Assembly (NCBI GenBank): GCA_965199005.1
Contig: CBDAQK010000001.1
Coordinates: forward strand, 1,860,001-1,924,000
Direction: 5' to 3'
Length of the DNA: 64,000 nt
From: LMUY01 sp965199005
Lineage (GTDB): Bacteria; Pseudomonadota; Alphaproteobacteria; Acetobacterales; Acetobacteraceae
Shown: positions 9,039-21,210 of the stretch, one piece after another
Numbering within the stretch: the first letter of the stretch is position 1
How the letters are laid out: each line of letters starts with the position of its first letter
Position numbers and translations under genes: made by a program
The notes under the pieces: generated by a model
Database searches by the model: none
The model's input: the letters and a program-made list of their open reading frames with translations, nothing else
What the model was told of the DNA's origin: nothing

Positions 9039-9563
9039 ATGACGCGCCAGGTTTCCTGTTTCTCCCGTATTTTCTTCAGCATGGCGTTATTCGGCCTTGG
9101 CGGGTGCAGTTCGGTCCTGGTGGGAACCACGCAGGAGGTTGCGGGCCTGGCTGGCACCGGCATCGCCACGTCAGTGACGCACAGCGCCACCGTCGCGGCG
9201 GGTATCGGGTTGGGTGTTGCGGCGGTCGCGACGGCGGGGCTGCAATACGAGGAGCGTCACGTTCACAGCTACGAACAGGATCGCATTGCCGAGGCCGCCG
9301 GGACGATTGGCGCGGGCGCGGCCGGGCCTTGGAGTGTCTCGCACAGCCTTCCGATCGAGTCGGATGAGCATGGCCAGGTCGCCGTGGTCAGAGCCATCGG
9401 CGGCCCGTCGATCGACTGCAAGGAAATCGTCTTCTCCGTTGACACGGAAGAGCATCAGCAGCCACAGCGCGCCTTCTACACCGCCACGGTGTGCCGCGAT
9501 GGCGGCACTTGGAAATGGGCCTCGGCCGAGCCTGCGACGGAGCGGTGGGGATCGCTGCAGTGA
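9039..9563 (+). CDS. Putative lipoprotein, paralogue of the next gene
   Basis: Unknown function, 174 residues. From the ATG at 9039 (AGGA four to five bases upstream) the protein begins with a signal peptide ending in a lipobox (FGLGGC), so it should be a lipid-anchored envelope protein. A Gly/Ala-rich hydrophobic stretch follows, then a domain with GPWSVSH, EHGQVAVVRAI and a C-terminal WKWASAEPATERWGSLQ. The following gene ends almost identically, so the two are tandem paralogues. Its stop overlaps the next start (GTGA). Confidence 0.72.
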   Translation: MTRQVSCFSRIFFSMALFGLGGCSSVLVGTTQEVAGLAGTGIATSVTHSATVAAGIGLGVAAVATAGLQYEERHVHSYEQDRIAEAAGTIGAGAAGPWSVSHSLPIESDEHGQVAVVRAIGGPSIDCKEIVFSVDTEEHQQPQRAFYTATVCRDGGTWKWASAEPATERWGSLQ

Positions 9564-10033
9564 GGTTCGCGGCCCTGCTGCTGGTGCTGCTGCTGGGCGG
9601 CTGCGCCTCGGCGGGCAACATCATCGGGATTGTGGCCGGTGCCGCGGCGGGTGGTGCCACCGCAAACCCAGCGGTCGGTTTTGGTGTCGGGGTGGGGACC
9701 GCGGCGGTCTCCGACTACGTGTTACGCCGTGTATCCCGCACGTGGCACCAGGGTGAGCAGGACGCCATTGCGACGACTGCCGGTGTGCTGGATGTCGGAG
9801 GCGTGGGGCCATGGCGGGTCGAGCACGTCCTGCCCGTCGGAAACGAGCATGGGCAGCTCCAAATCGTTCGCGCGATCGACAACCCGCTGGCTCCTTGCAA
9901 GCAGGTGCTCTTCTCCGTCGAGGAGTCGAAGGAGCCGCCAGCCTGGTATTCCGTCGACATCTGCAAACAGCAAAGCGGATGGAAATGGGCGAGCGCCGAG
10001 CCGGCGGTCGAGCGCTGGGGTTTCTTGCAATAA
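9560..10033 (+). CDS. Putative lipoprotein, paralogue of the previous gene
   Basis: Unknown function, 157 residues, translationally coupled to the upstream paralogue through a GTGA overlap at 9560-9563. The GTG start gives a signal peptide with lipobox LLGGC. The Gly/Ala-rich segment after it looks like a glycine-zipper membrane motif. The C-terminal half repeats the neighbour's pattern (GPWRVEHVLPV, EHGQLQIVRAI, two cysteines, WKWASAEPAVERWGFLQ). In-frame upstream starts lie inside the neighbour and lack the lipobox at the right distance. Confidence 0.72.
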   Translation: MRFAALLLVLLLGGCASAGNIIGIVAGAAAGGATANPAVGFGVGVGTAAVSDYVLRRVSRTWHQGEQDAIATTAGVLDVGGVGPWRVEHVLPVGNEHGQLQIVRAIDNPLAPCKQVLFSVEESKEPPAWYSVDICKQQSGWKWASAEPAVERWGFLQ

Positions 10034-10104
10034 GGGCCAGCGCCTCCACGTGGCTGGTCCGACGTGGCGATGGTGCGGCAGGCGCTGCAGGGGTAAAAGG
10101 GGGA

Positions 10105-10638
10105 ATGATCCGCATCATTCTTGCCATGGGGCTGGTTGTTTCGCCGGCCGTTTCCGCGAAGGCAGATTCGCTGAGGCTGACGATCGGCAGGTTGGGCCAG
10201 GTCGTTGCCCAAGAGGCCGGGCCGTCAGAGCCCCCACGCCCCGGCAATGTCGTCGGCAGCACCCCGGTGCTGGAGCCGCACTTCACCCATTTGGGCTCTG
10301 ACATCGAGGGCGTGTATTGTGAGCAGTTCGGCTTGGAGTTCCGGGCCGCCAATCTCCCGCCTGGCATTGTCCAGCCCGTCACGGTGACGTTGCAGCATCC
10401 GCTTTGGACATTGCCTGATGGGCGGACGAGTACCGTCGAGACGAATGTCAGCTTCGTGTCGCCGGATCGCTGGACCTATACGGGATACACGTTGGAGGAG
10501 AGTTGGTCACTGGTGCCGGGGACCTGGACCTTCGTCGTGAGCCAAGGCGCGCAAGTGCTCGCGACTGCCAGCTTCAACATGACGGTCGATGCCGGGCAGA
10601 CGCTACCAACAGACGGCTGTACCGCGCGGACGTCCTAA
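10105..10638 (+). CDS. Secreted protein, probable DUF3859 domain
   Basis: Probable periplasmic or exported protein of 177 residues, function unknown. The ATG at 10105 follows a strong ribosome binding site (AAGGGGGA) and gives a signal peptide cut after VSAKA. The rest looks like a beta-sandwich: GLEFRAANLPPGIVQPVTVT, then SPDRWTYTGYTLEESWSLVPG and GTWTFVV. I recall this pattern from DUF3859 proteins but could not check. It is convergent with rpsU. Confidence 0.7.
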   Translation: MIRIILAMGLVVSPAVSAKADSLRLTIGRLGQVVAQEAGPSEPPRPGNVVGSTPVLEPHFTHLGSDIEGVYCEQFGLEFRAANLPPGIVQPVTVTLQHPLWTLPDGRTSTVETNVSFVSPDRWTYTGYTLEESWSLVPGTWTFVVSQGAQVLATASFNMTVDAGQTLPTDGCTARTS

Positions 10639-10678
10639 TGGGGCACGCGGGCCAGCCCAGCGTACCCCGGCGTCCGGC

Positions 10679-10882
10679 TTAGAAGCCTTCGCGCTCCAGA
10701 CGCTTGCGCTCCATCTTGCGGGCGCGGCGGACGGCTTCGGCAGCTTCGCGGGCGCGGCGCTCGGAAGGCTTCTCAAAGTGGCGGCGAAGCTTCATTTCGC
10801 GGAAGATTCCCTCGCGCTGCATCTTCTTCTTGAGCGCCTTCAGCGCTTGATCGACATTGTTGTCACGAACCAGAACCTGCAC
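10679..10882 (-). CDS. rpsU: 30S ribosomal protein S21
   Basis: Small-subunit ribosomal protein of 67 residues, with the typical start MQVLVRDNNVDQALKALKKK and a very basic arginine-rich C-terminal half. Length and sequence fit alphaproteobacterial S21. It is divergent from the deformylase gene, with a 151-base region between the two starts that should contain both promoters. The nearby COQ9 gene fits a common alphaproteobacterial neighbourhood. Confidence 0.96.
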   Translation of the reverse strand: MQVLVRDNNVDQALKALKKKMQREGIFREMKLRRHFEKPSERRAREAAEAVRRARKMERKRLEREGF

Positions 10883-11033
10883 TCGACGCCTTCTCCTGTC
10901 GCTGCACCCAGGAGGGACTTACCTCTGTGGGCGTGATAAAGGGCTTCCGCCCGAGTTCAAAACCGCGGAGGCGGCGCTATAGCACGGCCTGCGCCCCTCG
11001 CCAAAGCCTTTCGCAACCCTATTTGGATGCTTC

Positions 11034-11561
11034 ATGGCAATTCTTAAGATCGCCCGTATGGGCCACCCCGTCCTGCTGCAAAAGGCCGAGCCGGTTGCCG
11101 ACCCGGGGGCGCCTGAAATCCGCCGCCTGGTAGCCGATATGATGGAGACGATGGAGGATGCACCCGGCGCCGGCCTGGCCGCCCCGCAGGTCCACGTGCC
11201 GCTGCGGCTGTTCGTGTTTCGCGTGCAGCCTGCCCGGGCCAGCGACGTGGCCGATGACCATCCCATCGGAAATACCATCGTGATCAACCCCACGGTCGAG
11301 CCGGCCGGCGAGGACCGCGTACTGCGCTGGGAGGGGTGCCTGTCGATTCCGGGCCTGCGTGCTGCCGTCCCCAGATGGGCGCGGGTGCGCTACACCGGTG
11401 TGGATTGCGATGGAAACCCCGTTGGCGGGGAGGTTGGCGGCTTCCATGCCGGGGTCGTCCAGCATGAATACGACCATTTGGATGGAATCCTCTATCCCAT
11501 GCGCATGACGGATTTCCGCCTGTTCGGTTTCAACGAAGAAATGGCCCGGGCTGGCTTATGA
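11034..11561 (+). CDS. def: Peptide deformylase
   Basis: Metalloenzyme that removes the N-formyl group from nascent proteins, 175 residues. All three motifs are intact: GAGLAAPQ, EGCLS (metal-ligand Cys) and QHEYDHLDG (two His ligands and the catalytic Glu). It lies outside the usual def-fmt pair, so it may be a second deformylase. Its stop overlaps the COQ9 start (ATGA), indicating translational coupling. Confidence 0.92.
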   Translation: MAILKIARMGHPVLLQKAEPVADPGAPEIRRLVADMMETMEDAPGAGLAAPQVHVPLRLFVFRVQPARASDVADDHPIGNTIVINPTVEPAGEDRVLRWEGCLSIPGLRAAVPRWARVRYTGVDCDGNPVGGEVGGFHAGVVQHEYDHLDGILYPMRMTDFRLFGFNEEMARAGL

Positions 11562-12175
11562 CCATCCCCGAGCGAACAGACGAGCGGGACGCCGCGCTCG
11601 ACGCCTTGGTGGCGATGGAGGCCTTCCCCGGCTGGACGATCGACGGCTTGCGGGCGGCTGCGGGGCCAGATTCCGACCTGCTGTTTCCGGGCGGCGTGCT
11701 CGACATGGTCGAAAGCTGGTTTGACCTGGTCGACCGGAGGATGCCGCCTGCACCGGGTGAGCGGGTGCCCGACCGCGTGCGTGCGGTCATCGCGGCACGA
11801 TTGGCGTCTCTGCGTCCTGCGAAGGAGGCGGTTCGTCGTGGGGTTGGCATCCTGATTGCGCACCCGGCGACGGCCACCCGGGTCACCGCCCGCACGATTG
11901 ACGCGGTCTGGCACGCCGCCGGGGATCGCAGCGCGGACTGGAACTGGTATTCCAAGCGCGCAATCCTGGCCGGGGTGTATAGTGCTACGCTTCTTTATTG
12001 GATGCGCGACGAGAGCGACGACGACGCCGCGACGTTGAGTTTTCTTGATCGTAGACTCGCCGGGGTTGGCCGTCTGGGCCGTCTGCGCCGCTCTGGTCCA
12101 AGATTCCTGGCTCGGTGCCGGCGAGAACCTACCACATTGGAACCCCGTTCACTCGGGGGCGTTGCCGTCCAATAG
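11558..12175 (+). CDS. COQ9 family protein (ubiquinone biosynthesis)
   Basis: Lipid-binding accessory protein associated with ubiquinone biosynthesis in mitochondria and alphaproteobacteria; 205 residues. The diagnostic block WNWYSKRAILAGVYSATLLY, followed by SFLDRRLAGV, is clear near residues 125-170. The N-terminal half is helical, as in COQ9/TetR-like folds. The last 30 residues are Arg-rich and look unstructured. It is coupled to the deformylase gene by a four-base overlap. Confidence 0.88.
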   Translation: MTIPERTDERDAALDALVAMEAFPGWTIDGLRAAAGPDSDLLFPGGVLDMVESWFDLVDRRMPPAPGERVPDRVRAVIAARLASLRPAKEAVRRGVGILIAHPATATRVTARTIDAVWHAAGDRSADWNWYSKRAILAGVYSATLLYWMRDESDDDAATLSFLDRRLAGVGRLGRLRRSGPRFLARCRREPTTLEPRSLGGVAVQ

Positions 12176-12202
12176 ACGTTCGTTTGCGGAGTTTTTGAGA
12201 CG

Positions 12203-12280
12203 ATGCGTAGTCTGTTGTTGTGGCTGGTTGGGATCCCCATCCCAATCATCATCCTGCTCCTGATCTTCCACGTCATCTGA
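12203..12280 (+). CDS. 25-residue membrane peptide
   Basis: A tiny reading frame starting with ATG at 12203 encodes MRSLLLWLVGIPIPIIILLL plus five residues, essentially one transmembrane helix. The stop codon directly abuts the GTG start of the transglutaminase-like gene. Its position between COQ9 and that gene suggests co-transcription. Short membrane peptides with the LWLxGIPIPIIILL pattern are, as I recall, common in proteobacteria, but the function is unknown. Confidence 0.6.
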   Translation: MRSLLLWLVGIPIPIIILLLIFHVI

Positions 12281-13162
12281 GTGCCCCGCGTCCGCGTCAC
12301 CCATGAGACGGAATATCGCTACCTCGAGCCGGTGGGTCTGTTGCCGCACCGGCTTATGCTCCGCCCGCGTGACAGTCACGACCTTCGCCTTCTGGAAACC
12401 AAGCTTTTGGTGTCGCCACCAGCCAGTTCGACGCGCTGGGCCCACGACGTCTTCGGCAACTCCGTCTGCTATCTGAGTTTTGCGCCGGAGCGGCGGGTCG
12501 AGCGGCTGAGTGTGATTTCCTCCCTGGACCTCCACCACTATCCCACCCGCGCCGACCTCCCGCTCGACCCGCAGGCGGAGACGTTTCCATTCAGCTACAC
12601 CTCGGCCGAGGTGCCCGACCTCGCCCGTTCGATCGAGCGGCATTTTCCCGATCCAGACCGGATGGTGGATGCGTGGGCGCGGCGCTTCCTGGCGACCAAT
12701 GGTCCCACGGGCACGATGGAGATGCTGACGGCGATAACCCGCGCGATCAAGGCGGAGTTCCGCTACCAGGGGCGGCAGGCAGAGGGCACGAACGATCCGT
12801 TGGTGACGTTGGCCAGCCGGATGGGGGCTTGCCGGGATTTCGCCGTGTTCATGATGGAGGCCGCACGATCGCTGGGTCTCGCGGCCCGGTTCGTCAGTGG
12901 CTACCTCTACGACGAACGGCTCGTGGCCTCGGACGAGCCGGTGATCGGTGGCGGCGCCACCCATGCGTGGGTAGAGATCTACCTGCCTGGCGCGGGATGG
13001 GTGGAGTTTGATCCCACCAATGGCTGGGTCGCTGGGCGCAATTTAATTCGGGTCAGCGTCGCGCGCACGCCACAGCAGGCGGTGCCAATTTCCGGCAGCT
13101 TTCTCGGCCCACCCGGCTCCTTTGGCAGCATGACCGTCAACGTGGAGGTCGCGGTCGGCTGA
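12281..13162 (+). CDS. Transglutaminase-like family protein
   Basis: Cysteine protease/transglutaminase-fold protein of 293 residues. The N-terminal beta region (about 1-100, starting RVTHETEYRYLEPVGLLPHR) is followed by the core domain with the Cys-His-Asp triad: Cys in MGACRDFAVF, His in ATHAWVEIYLPG, Asp in FDPTNG. No signal peptide is seen, so it is probably cytosolic. Substrates in this subgroup are unknown. The start is the GTG directly after the upstream stop. Confidence 0.88.
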   Translation: MPRVRVTHETEYRYLEPVGLLPHRLMLRPRDSHDLRLLETKLLVSPPASSTRWAHDVFGNSVCYLSFAPERRVERLSVISSLDLHHYPTRADLPLDPQAETFPFSYTSAEVPDLARSIERHFPDPDRMVDAWARRFLATNGPTGTMEMLTAITRAIKAEFRYQGRQAEGTNDPLVTLASRMGACRDFAVFMMEAARSLGLAARFVSGYLYDERLVASDEPVIGGGATHAWVEIYLPGAGWVEFDPTNGWVAGRNLIRVSVARTPQQAVPISGSFLGPPGSFGSMTVNVEVAVG

Positions 13163-13170
13163 CGGCGTTA

Positions 13171-13920
13171 TCATTCGGCGCGGATGTCATTTCCCACCGC
13201 GATCCGTCCCCCCTGCACGACCTCCGCATGCACGCCCAAATCACGGTGTCCGTAAAGCGCTTGCAGTTCCGCTACCGGGTTGGCGTCACGCTCGGCCGTG
13301 ACCGGGTTCACCTCCGTGGCAGGGCACCGCACCGTCCGTTTTACCACCTTCATGATGGCACCGCCGACTGCGATCTCCTTGCCGATCCAGTCAAACTCGA
13401 TCCAGGCCGGGCCGCTGAAGTAGATGTTGGCGCGAAAGCGCATGGGGTCGCGCTTGCCTCCCACATCCCGTTCGAATGCGGCGAGGCTGTCGAGGTTGAT
13501 CAGACTGACCGCTTTGATCCGCCCGTCCTGGAAGCTGTGACCCGGCACGTGATACAAATGCGGCGTCCCCCGCGCTTCCGGGCCCAGCAACTCGGTCAAA
13601 AACGCGCCCATCCGCTCCCGCCCAGACTCCGAGCGGATATCGGCCTCCAGGGTGCGCCCATCAGGGGCTCGTAGGCTCAACACGCCACTGGCCGGGTCGA
13701 ACGCCGACCGGAAGGCGGCGATGCGCGCATTGGCCATGAGGCACATGAAATGGGTCTTTTTCAGCCAGGTCGGGTCCGCCGGGTCGAAGGGCGCATCACC
13801 CTGCGCCAGCGCGAAGGCCCGGTCCCATGGCAGGTTTTCGCCAGGCTCGACAGTCGTCTCCTCAAGCGCTTCCGCGGTCAGCCCCTTCACCGGATAGCGA
13901 TACAGATGTTCGATCCGCAC
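13171..13920 (-). CDS. MOSC domain-containing protein
   Basis: Protein of 249 residues with a MOSC N-terminal beta-barrel (IEHLYRYPVKGLTAEAL) and a MOSC core. The conserved cysteine is in RTVRCPATEVNP. The family includes molybdenum-cofactor sulphurases and molybdoenzymes that act on N-hydroxylated compounds; the substrate here is unknown. I chose the GTG at 13920 because a strong ribosome binding site (AAGGGGGGAAGG) precedes it. A longer frame to 14025 would overlap the start of divergent clpB. Confidence 0.85.
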   Translation of the reverse strand: MRIEHLYRYPVKGLTAEALEETTVEPGENLPWDRAFALAQGDAPFDPADPTWLKKTHFMCLMANARIAAFRSAFDPASGVLSLRAPDGRTLEADIRSESGRERMGAFLTELLGPEARGTPHLYHVPGHSFQDGRIKAVSLINLDSLAAFERDVGGKRDPMRFRANIYFSGPAWIEFDWIGKEIAVGGAIMKVVKRTVRCPATEVNPVTAERDANPVAELQALYGHRDLGVHAEVVQGGRIAVGNDIRAE

Positions 13921-14027
13921 GGCCTTCCCCCCTTGAGTCCTGCCAAAGACCTTACCACCTCTGGCGCTGTTATGCGTCGCCTGAGTAGGGACGCAAGCCA
14001 TCTGTCGCCTGATTGAAAGGGACACAC

Positions 14028-16610
<2,583 letters not shown>

Positions 16611-16637
16611 GCCAAACCTTCGCTTATCCTGAGGTCT

Positions 16638-16657
16638 TCTCCCGGGTTGCCGGGAGA
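16638..16657 (+). terminator. Hairpin after clpB
   Basis: An 8-bp perfect stem (TCTCCCGG with CCGGGAGA) with a GTTG loop starts 28 bases after the clpB stop codon. No T run follows, so terminator function is only likely. Confidence 0.4.
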
Positions 16658-16762
16658 GGACTGGATGGCCCGCCGAACCAGCCTGCGAGATCAACCCCTG
16701 TGAACAATTTTCCTCCGCATGGCTGCTTCCCACGGTGTGCTTGAAAGAAGACCGTCTTTGCG

Positions 16763-16791
16763 TTGACACACACGGCGCACCCCTCTAGAAC
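16763..16791 (+). promoter_or_regulatory. Probable rrn operon promoter
   Basis: TTGACA at 16763-16768 and TAGAAC at 16786-16791 are separated by 17 bases. The following cccgcct resembles the start region of alphaproteobacterial rRNA promoters. It lies about 330 bases before 16S, and no better pair was found between clpB and 16S. Confidence 0.6.
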
Positions 16792-16837
16792 CCGCCTCCA
16801 CCGATGGGGCAGCCCGCTGGTGCTTCCGAAAGGAAGG

Positions 16838-16849
16838 TGTTCATTGACA
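16838..16849 (+). promoter_or_regulatory. boxA-like antitermination element in rrn leader
   Basis: The sequence tgttcattgaca resembles boxA (consensus TGCTCTTTGACA in many alphaproteobacterial rrn leaders). The following stretch up to ggatatgttggcggc also looks like a conserved rrn leader. NusB/NusE binding is inferred from known rrn biology. The TTGACA inside it could be read as a second -35 box, but no good -10 box follows at 16-18 bases. Confidence 0.5.
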
Positions 16850-16875
16850 AGTAAATCTGTTGAGGAAGGGATATG

Positions 16876-17117
16876 TTGGCGGCGTCCTATTGCTGGCTCT
16901 GAGATGGGTTGGTGGGTAGTTGTGTTATTTGGTTTGGGTTTGGTGTTTGGGTTTATGGGCCTGGATGCTGGCTTGGATTGGGTAGGCTATTGGGGCGTTG
17001 GTTGATGTATTCGGTTATGGATGCGTTGATTGATGGTTTGGATAGGCTGCGTTGATGTAGGTTAGGGTTTGGGTCTTTTGTTCGGATTGTGGTGCTTTTT
17101 TTTTTGTGCTGCATGAT
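16876..17117 (+). other. G/T-rich, C-poor rRNA leader
   Basis: This stretch between boxA and 16S holds no convincing gene. The + strand is extremely rich in G and T and poor in C (for example ggtttgggtttggtgtttggg near 16930) and ends in a long T run near 17095-17105. Short open frames here have no recognisable features. Confidence 0.6.
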
Positions 17118-18609
<1,492 letters not shown>

Positions 18610-18817
18610 AAGGAACGGGTCTGAGGGCTTATCGTCAGCGGCGGTTCACCGCTTGCTTGGTGGTAGGCTTGGATCCGTCCGTGTGGCCTGGCTTCGGCCG
18701 GGTCGAAAAGTCCAGTCTGGCGGATGCCGGATTGGCGCATGCCTGGGCATGATGCCCAGCTGAATAGCCCCTATCGGGCGCCGTCAACCTATCCCTTCCC
18801 ATGAAACGATCTGCTGG

Positions 18818-18837
18818 TCAGACGCCAGTCGTCGGAC
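18818..18837 (-). repeat. Spacer repeat, inverted copy
   Basis: tcagacgccagtcgtcggac is the inverted counterpart of the repeats at 19016-19041 and 22899-22924 (GTCCGAAGACTGGCGTCTGA). It lies in the 16S to tRNA-Ile spacer. The rest of 18609-18892 shows only short GTCTGGCGTC-type fragments and no gene. Confidence 0.55.
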
Positions 18838-18892
18838 CACAGGCGCCAGAGAGGACCTGGTGTCTGGCGTCCGGCATCCGGCGTCTGCCACA

Positions 18893-18969
<77 letters not shown>

Positions 18970-19015
18970 ACCGACCCCAGGGCTCAGACGGCGGGCGTCA
19001 GACATTGGTCTGGTG

Positions 19016-19041
19016 TCTGTTGTCCGAAGACTGGTGTCTGA
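19016..19041 (+). repeat. Spacer repeat directly before tRNA-Ala
   Basis: A 26-base unit with the core GTCCGAAGACTGG and 24 of 26 bases identical to the unit at 22899-22924 just before 5S rRNA. It ends one base before the tRNA acceptor stem begins. Related GTCTGACGTC fragments occur around it. Confidence 0.6.
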
Positions 19042-19042
19042 C

Positions 19043-19115
19043 GGGGGCTTAGCTCAGTTGGTAGAGCATCTGCTTTGCAAGCAGAGGGTCATCGGTTCGA
19101 ATCCGATAGTCTCCA
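19043..19115 (+). tRNA. tRNA-Ala (TGC)
   Basis: A 73-base cloverleaf. The acceptor GGGGGCT pairs with AGTCTCC, the anticodon loop is ctTTGCAag with anticodon TGC, and the T-loop is ttcgaat. The bases after the discriminator are TACCA, so CCA is not directly encoded and would have to be added enzymatically. Confidence 0.95.
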
Positions 19116-19620
19116 TACCAGATGTTTGGCGTCTGACGTCCGGCCTTTGGTGTTTTTCATGGGATGGTTCCTCGATCGGTTTGTCTGGTGTGCCCCCGAG
19201 AGCGTGGGGTGGCTGGTCATGCCGTGTTGCCTGCAGGGCTTGCCACTGGGCGAGGCTTGTTGGTGGTTGTTCTTTTGTTACTGTGAATCTGGTTCTGGTG
19301 CGTCTCTGGGCGCGTAGGACGGCTCGGTTGTGGTTCGGCTGGCGCTTTGGTGCTGGTTTGGATTGCGGCAGGGTTGGTCCGTCGTGACGCCGGGTTATGT
19401 GTCTGACCGGAAGGGATCGTGGTGCGTGAGTGCCAAGGGTCGTCCAACCCGGTGTAGCGATAGTGGTCAGAGGCGTGTGTGTGAGTGCTGAGTAAAGCGA
19501 TGAAGGCGCTGTAGTGCAGAGCGTTCTCGGGTGGGTTGTGGGCGGTTGCCTGCGGCCGGTTCGACGATGGTTTCTGTGTATGGTGGATAAGCAGTCATTC
19601 GTTTGCGAATGACTGGCGCG
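19116..19620 (+). other. tRNA-Ala to 23S internal spacer
   Basis: About 500 bases with no credible gene. It contains GTCTGACGTC fragments near 19128, a long G/T-rich tract (about 19150-19380), the 5' arm of the 23S processing stalk (19574-19586) and a hairpin at 19592-19615. Open frames in it lack coding character. Confidence 0.6.
19592..19615 (+). other. Perfect hairpin just before 23S
   Basis: CAGTCATTCG and CGAATGACTG form a perfect 10-bp stem with a TTTG loop, five bases before the mature 23S start. It lies between two arms that pair with the sequence after 23S, so it would be a side hairpin on the processing stalk. Confidence 0.6.
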
Positions 19621-20040
19621 TATGGAGCGCGATAAGGGCATTCGGTGGATGCCTTGGCACCAGGAGGCGATGAAGGACGTGGCACGCTGCGAAAAGCCAT
19701 GGGGAGCCGCGAGCAGGCTTTGATCCGTGGATATCCGAATGGGGCAACCCACCCCTTTGGGGTATCGCCAGCTGAATACATAGGCTGGCGAGGCGAACCC
19801 GGGGAACTGAAACATCTCAGTACCTGGAGGAATAGACATCAACAGAGATTCTGCGAGTAGTGGCGAGCGAAAGTGGAACAGGCCAGTGGTGGTGAGGGGA
19901 TAAGCTGAACGGTTTGGAAAGGCCGGCCATAGCGGGTGATAGCCCCGTAGGCGTAAAGACCTGATCATCCTTGAGTAGGGCGGGGCACGTGAAACCCTGT
20001 CTGAACGTGGGGGGACCACCCTCCAAGCCTAAATACTCCC

Positions 20041-20084
<44 letters not shown>

Positions 20085-20650
20085 CACCCCGAGAGGGGAG
20101 TGAAAGAGACCTGAAACCGGATGCCTACAAGCAGTCGGAGCGGATTGTTCCGTGACGGCGTACCTTTTGTATAATGGGTCAGCGAGTTTCTGTTGGCAGC
20201 AAGCTTAAGCCGTTAGGTGTAGGCGTAGCGAAAGCGAGTCTGAAGAGGGCGTTGAGTTGCCGGCAGAAGACCCGAAACCGAGTGATCTAGCCATGGCCAG
20301 GCTGAAGGTGGGGTAACACCCACTGGAGGGCCGGACCCACGCCTGTTGAAAAAGTCGGGGATGAGCTGTGGCTAGGGGTGAAAGGCCAATCAAACTCGGA
20401 GATAGCTGGTTCTCCGCGAAATCTATTGAGGTAGATCGTCGTGTGTTTACCACGGGGGGTAGAGCACTGGATGGGCTAGGGGTCCCCAAAGGATTACCAA
20501 ACCTAACCAAACTCCGAATACCCGTGAGTATAGCGCGGCAGACAGACAGTGGGTGCTAAGGTCCATTGTCGAGAGGGAAACAGCCCAGACCACCAGCTAA
20601 GGTCCCCAAATCGTGGCTAAGTGGGAAAGGATGTGAGGATTCCAAAACAA

Positions 20651-20708
<58 letters not shown>

Positions 20709-20770
20709 TAATAGAAACCTTGCGCCGAAGATGTAACGGGGCTCAAGCCACGTACCGAAGCTGTGGGAGT

Positions 20771-21210
20771 AGTCGCTAGTCGTTAGTCTTTAGTCGTTAG
20801 ATAAGGAAGGCAGTTCGATGTCGCGGGATGTTTGGGAGCTGGACGTGTTTCGTCGGGCTTACAAGCTGTCGCTTGCAATGCATCGGGCTAGTCAGGGTTT
20901 TCCAAAGAACGAGCAGTATGGTGGGCTTGCCGACCAATTACGGCGGAGTTCGAAGTCGGTTTGCGCTCTCCTTGCGGAGGGTTCCGGCCGCCAATTGGCC
21001 TCCGATCCCGAGTTCAGACGCTATGTCGTCATGGCGCTCGGGTCGCTCGAAGAAACCAAGTTGTGGTGCCGCTATGCTGCGGACCTCGCCTATATCGACG
21101 CTGCCCAGGCGCAAACCTGGCAACGCGAATGCAGCGAGATCGCCCGCATGCTGGGCGGCCTCCACAAACACCTATCCTCTCTAACGACTAATGACTAACG
21201 CCTAACGACT
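20771..21210 (+). other. 23S intervening sequence with heptamer-repeat stem
   Basis: 440 bp inserted in helix 45 (E. coli about position 1170), a known hot spot for 23S intervening sequences. The left arm (20771-20800) and right arm (21181-21210) pair over 30 bases with three mismatches. Each arm consists of four heptamers: TCGCTAG, TCGTTAG, TCTTTAG, TCGTTAG on the left, and CTAACGA, CTAATGA, CTAACGC, CTAACGA on the right. RNase III normally cuts such stems, leaving fragmented 23S; that is inferred from other bacteria. Confidence 0.9.
20818..21198 (+). CDS. Four-helix-bundle protein of 23S intervening sequence
   Basis: 126-residue protein encoded wholly inside the 23S intervening sequence. 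It fits the S23/IVP four-helix-bundle family: short N-terminal WELDVFRRAYKLSLAMH, then FPKNEQYGGLADQLRRSSKSV and long amphipathic helices. A ribosome binding site (GGAAGG) precedes the ATG at 20818. Its job is unknown; such proteins are conserved in rRNA insertions and in unrelated loci. The frame is intact, so it may be expressed from excised or precursor RNA. Its 3' end reaches into the right arm of the stem. Confidence 0.88.
   Translation: MSRDVWELDVFRRAYKLSLAMHRASQGFPKNEQYGGLADQLRRSSKSVCALLAEGSGRQLASDPEFRRYVVMALGSLEETKLWCRYAADLAYIDAAQAQTWQRECSEIARMLGGLHKHLSSLTTND

Noticed and set aside
16763..17005. Small coding frame between clpB and 16S
   Set aside because: It overlaps the rrn promoter and boxA-like leader and its translation is low-complexity Gly/Leu/Val from G/T-rich DNA.
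20771..20800. Heptamer repeats as a CRISPR-like array
   Set aside because: Units are 7 bp, directly abutting and mirrored at the other end of the insert; they form a stem rather than repeat-spacer units.
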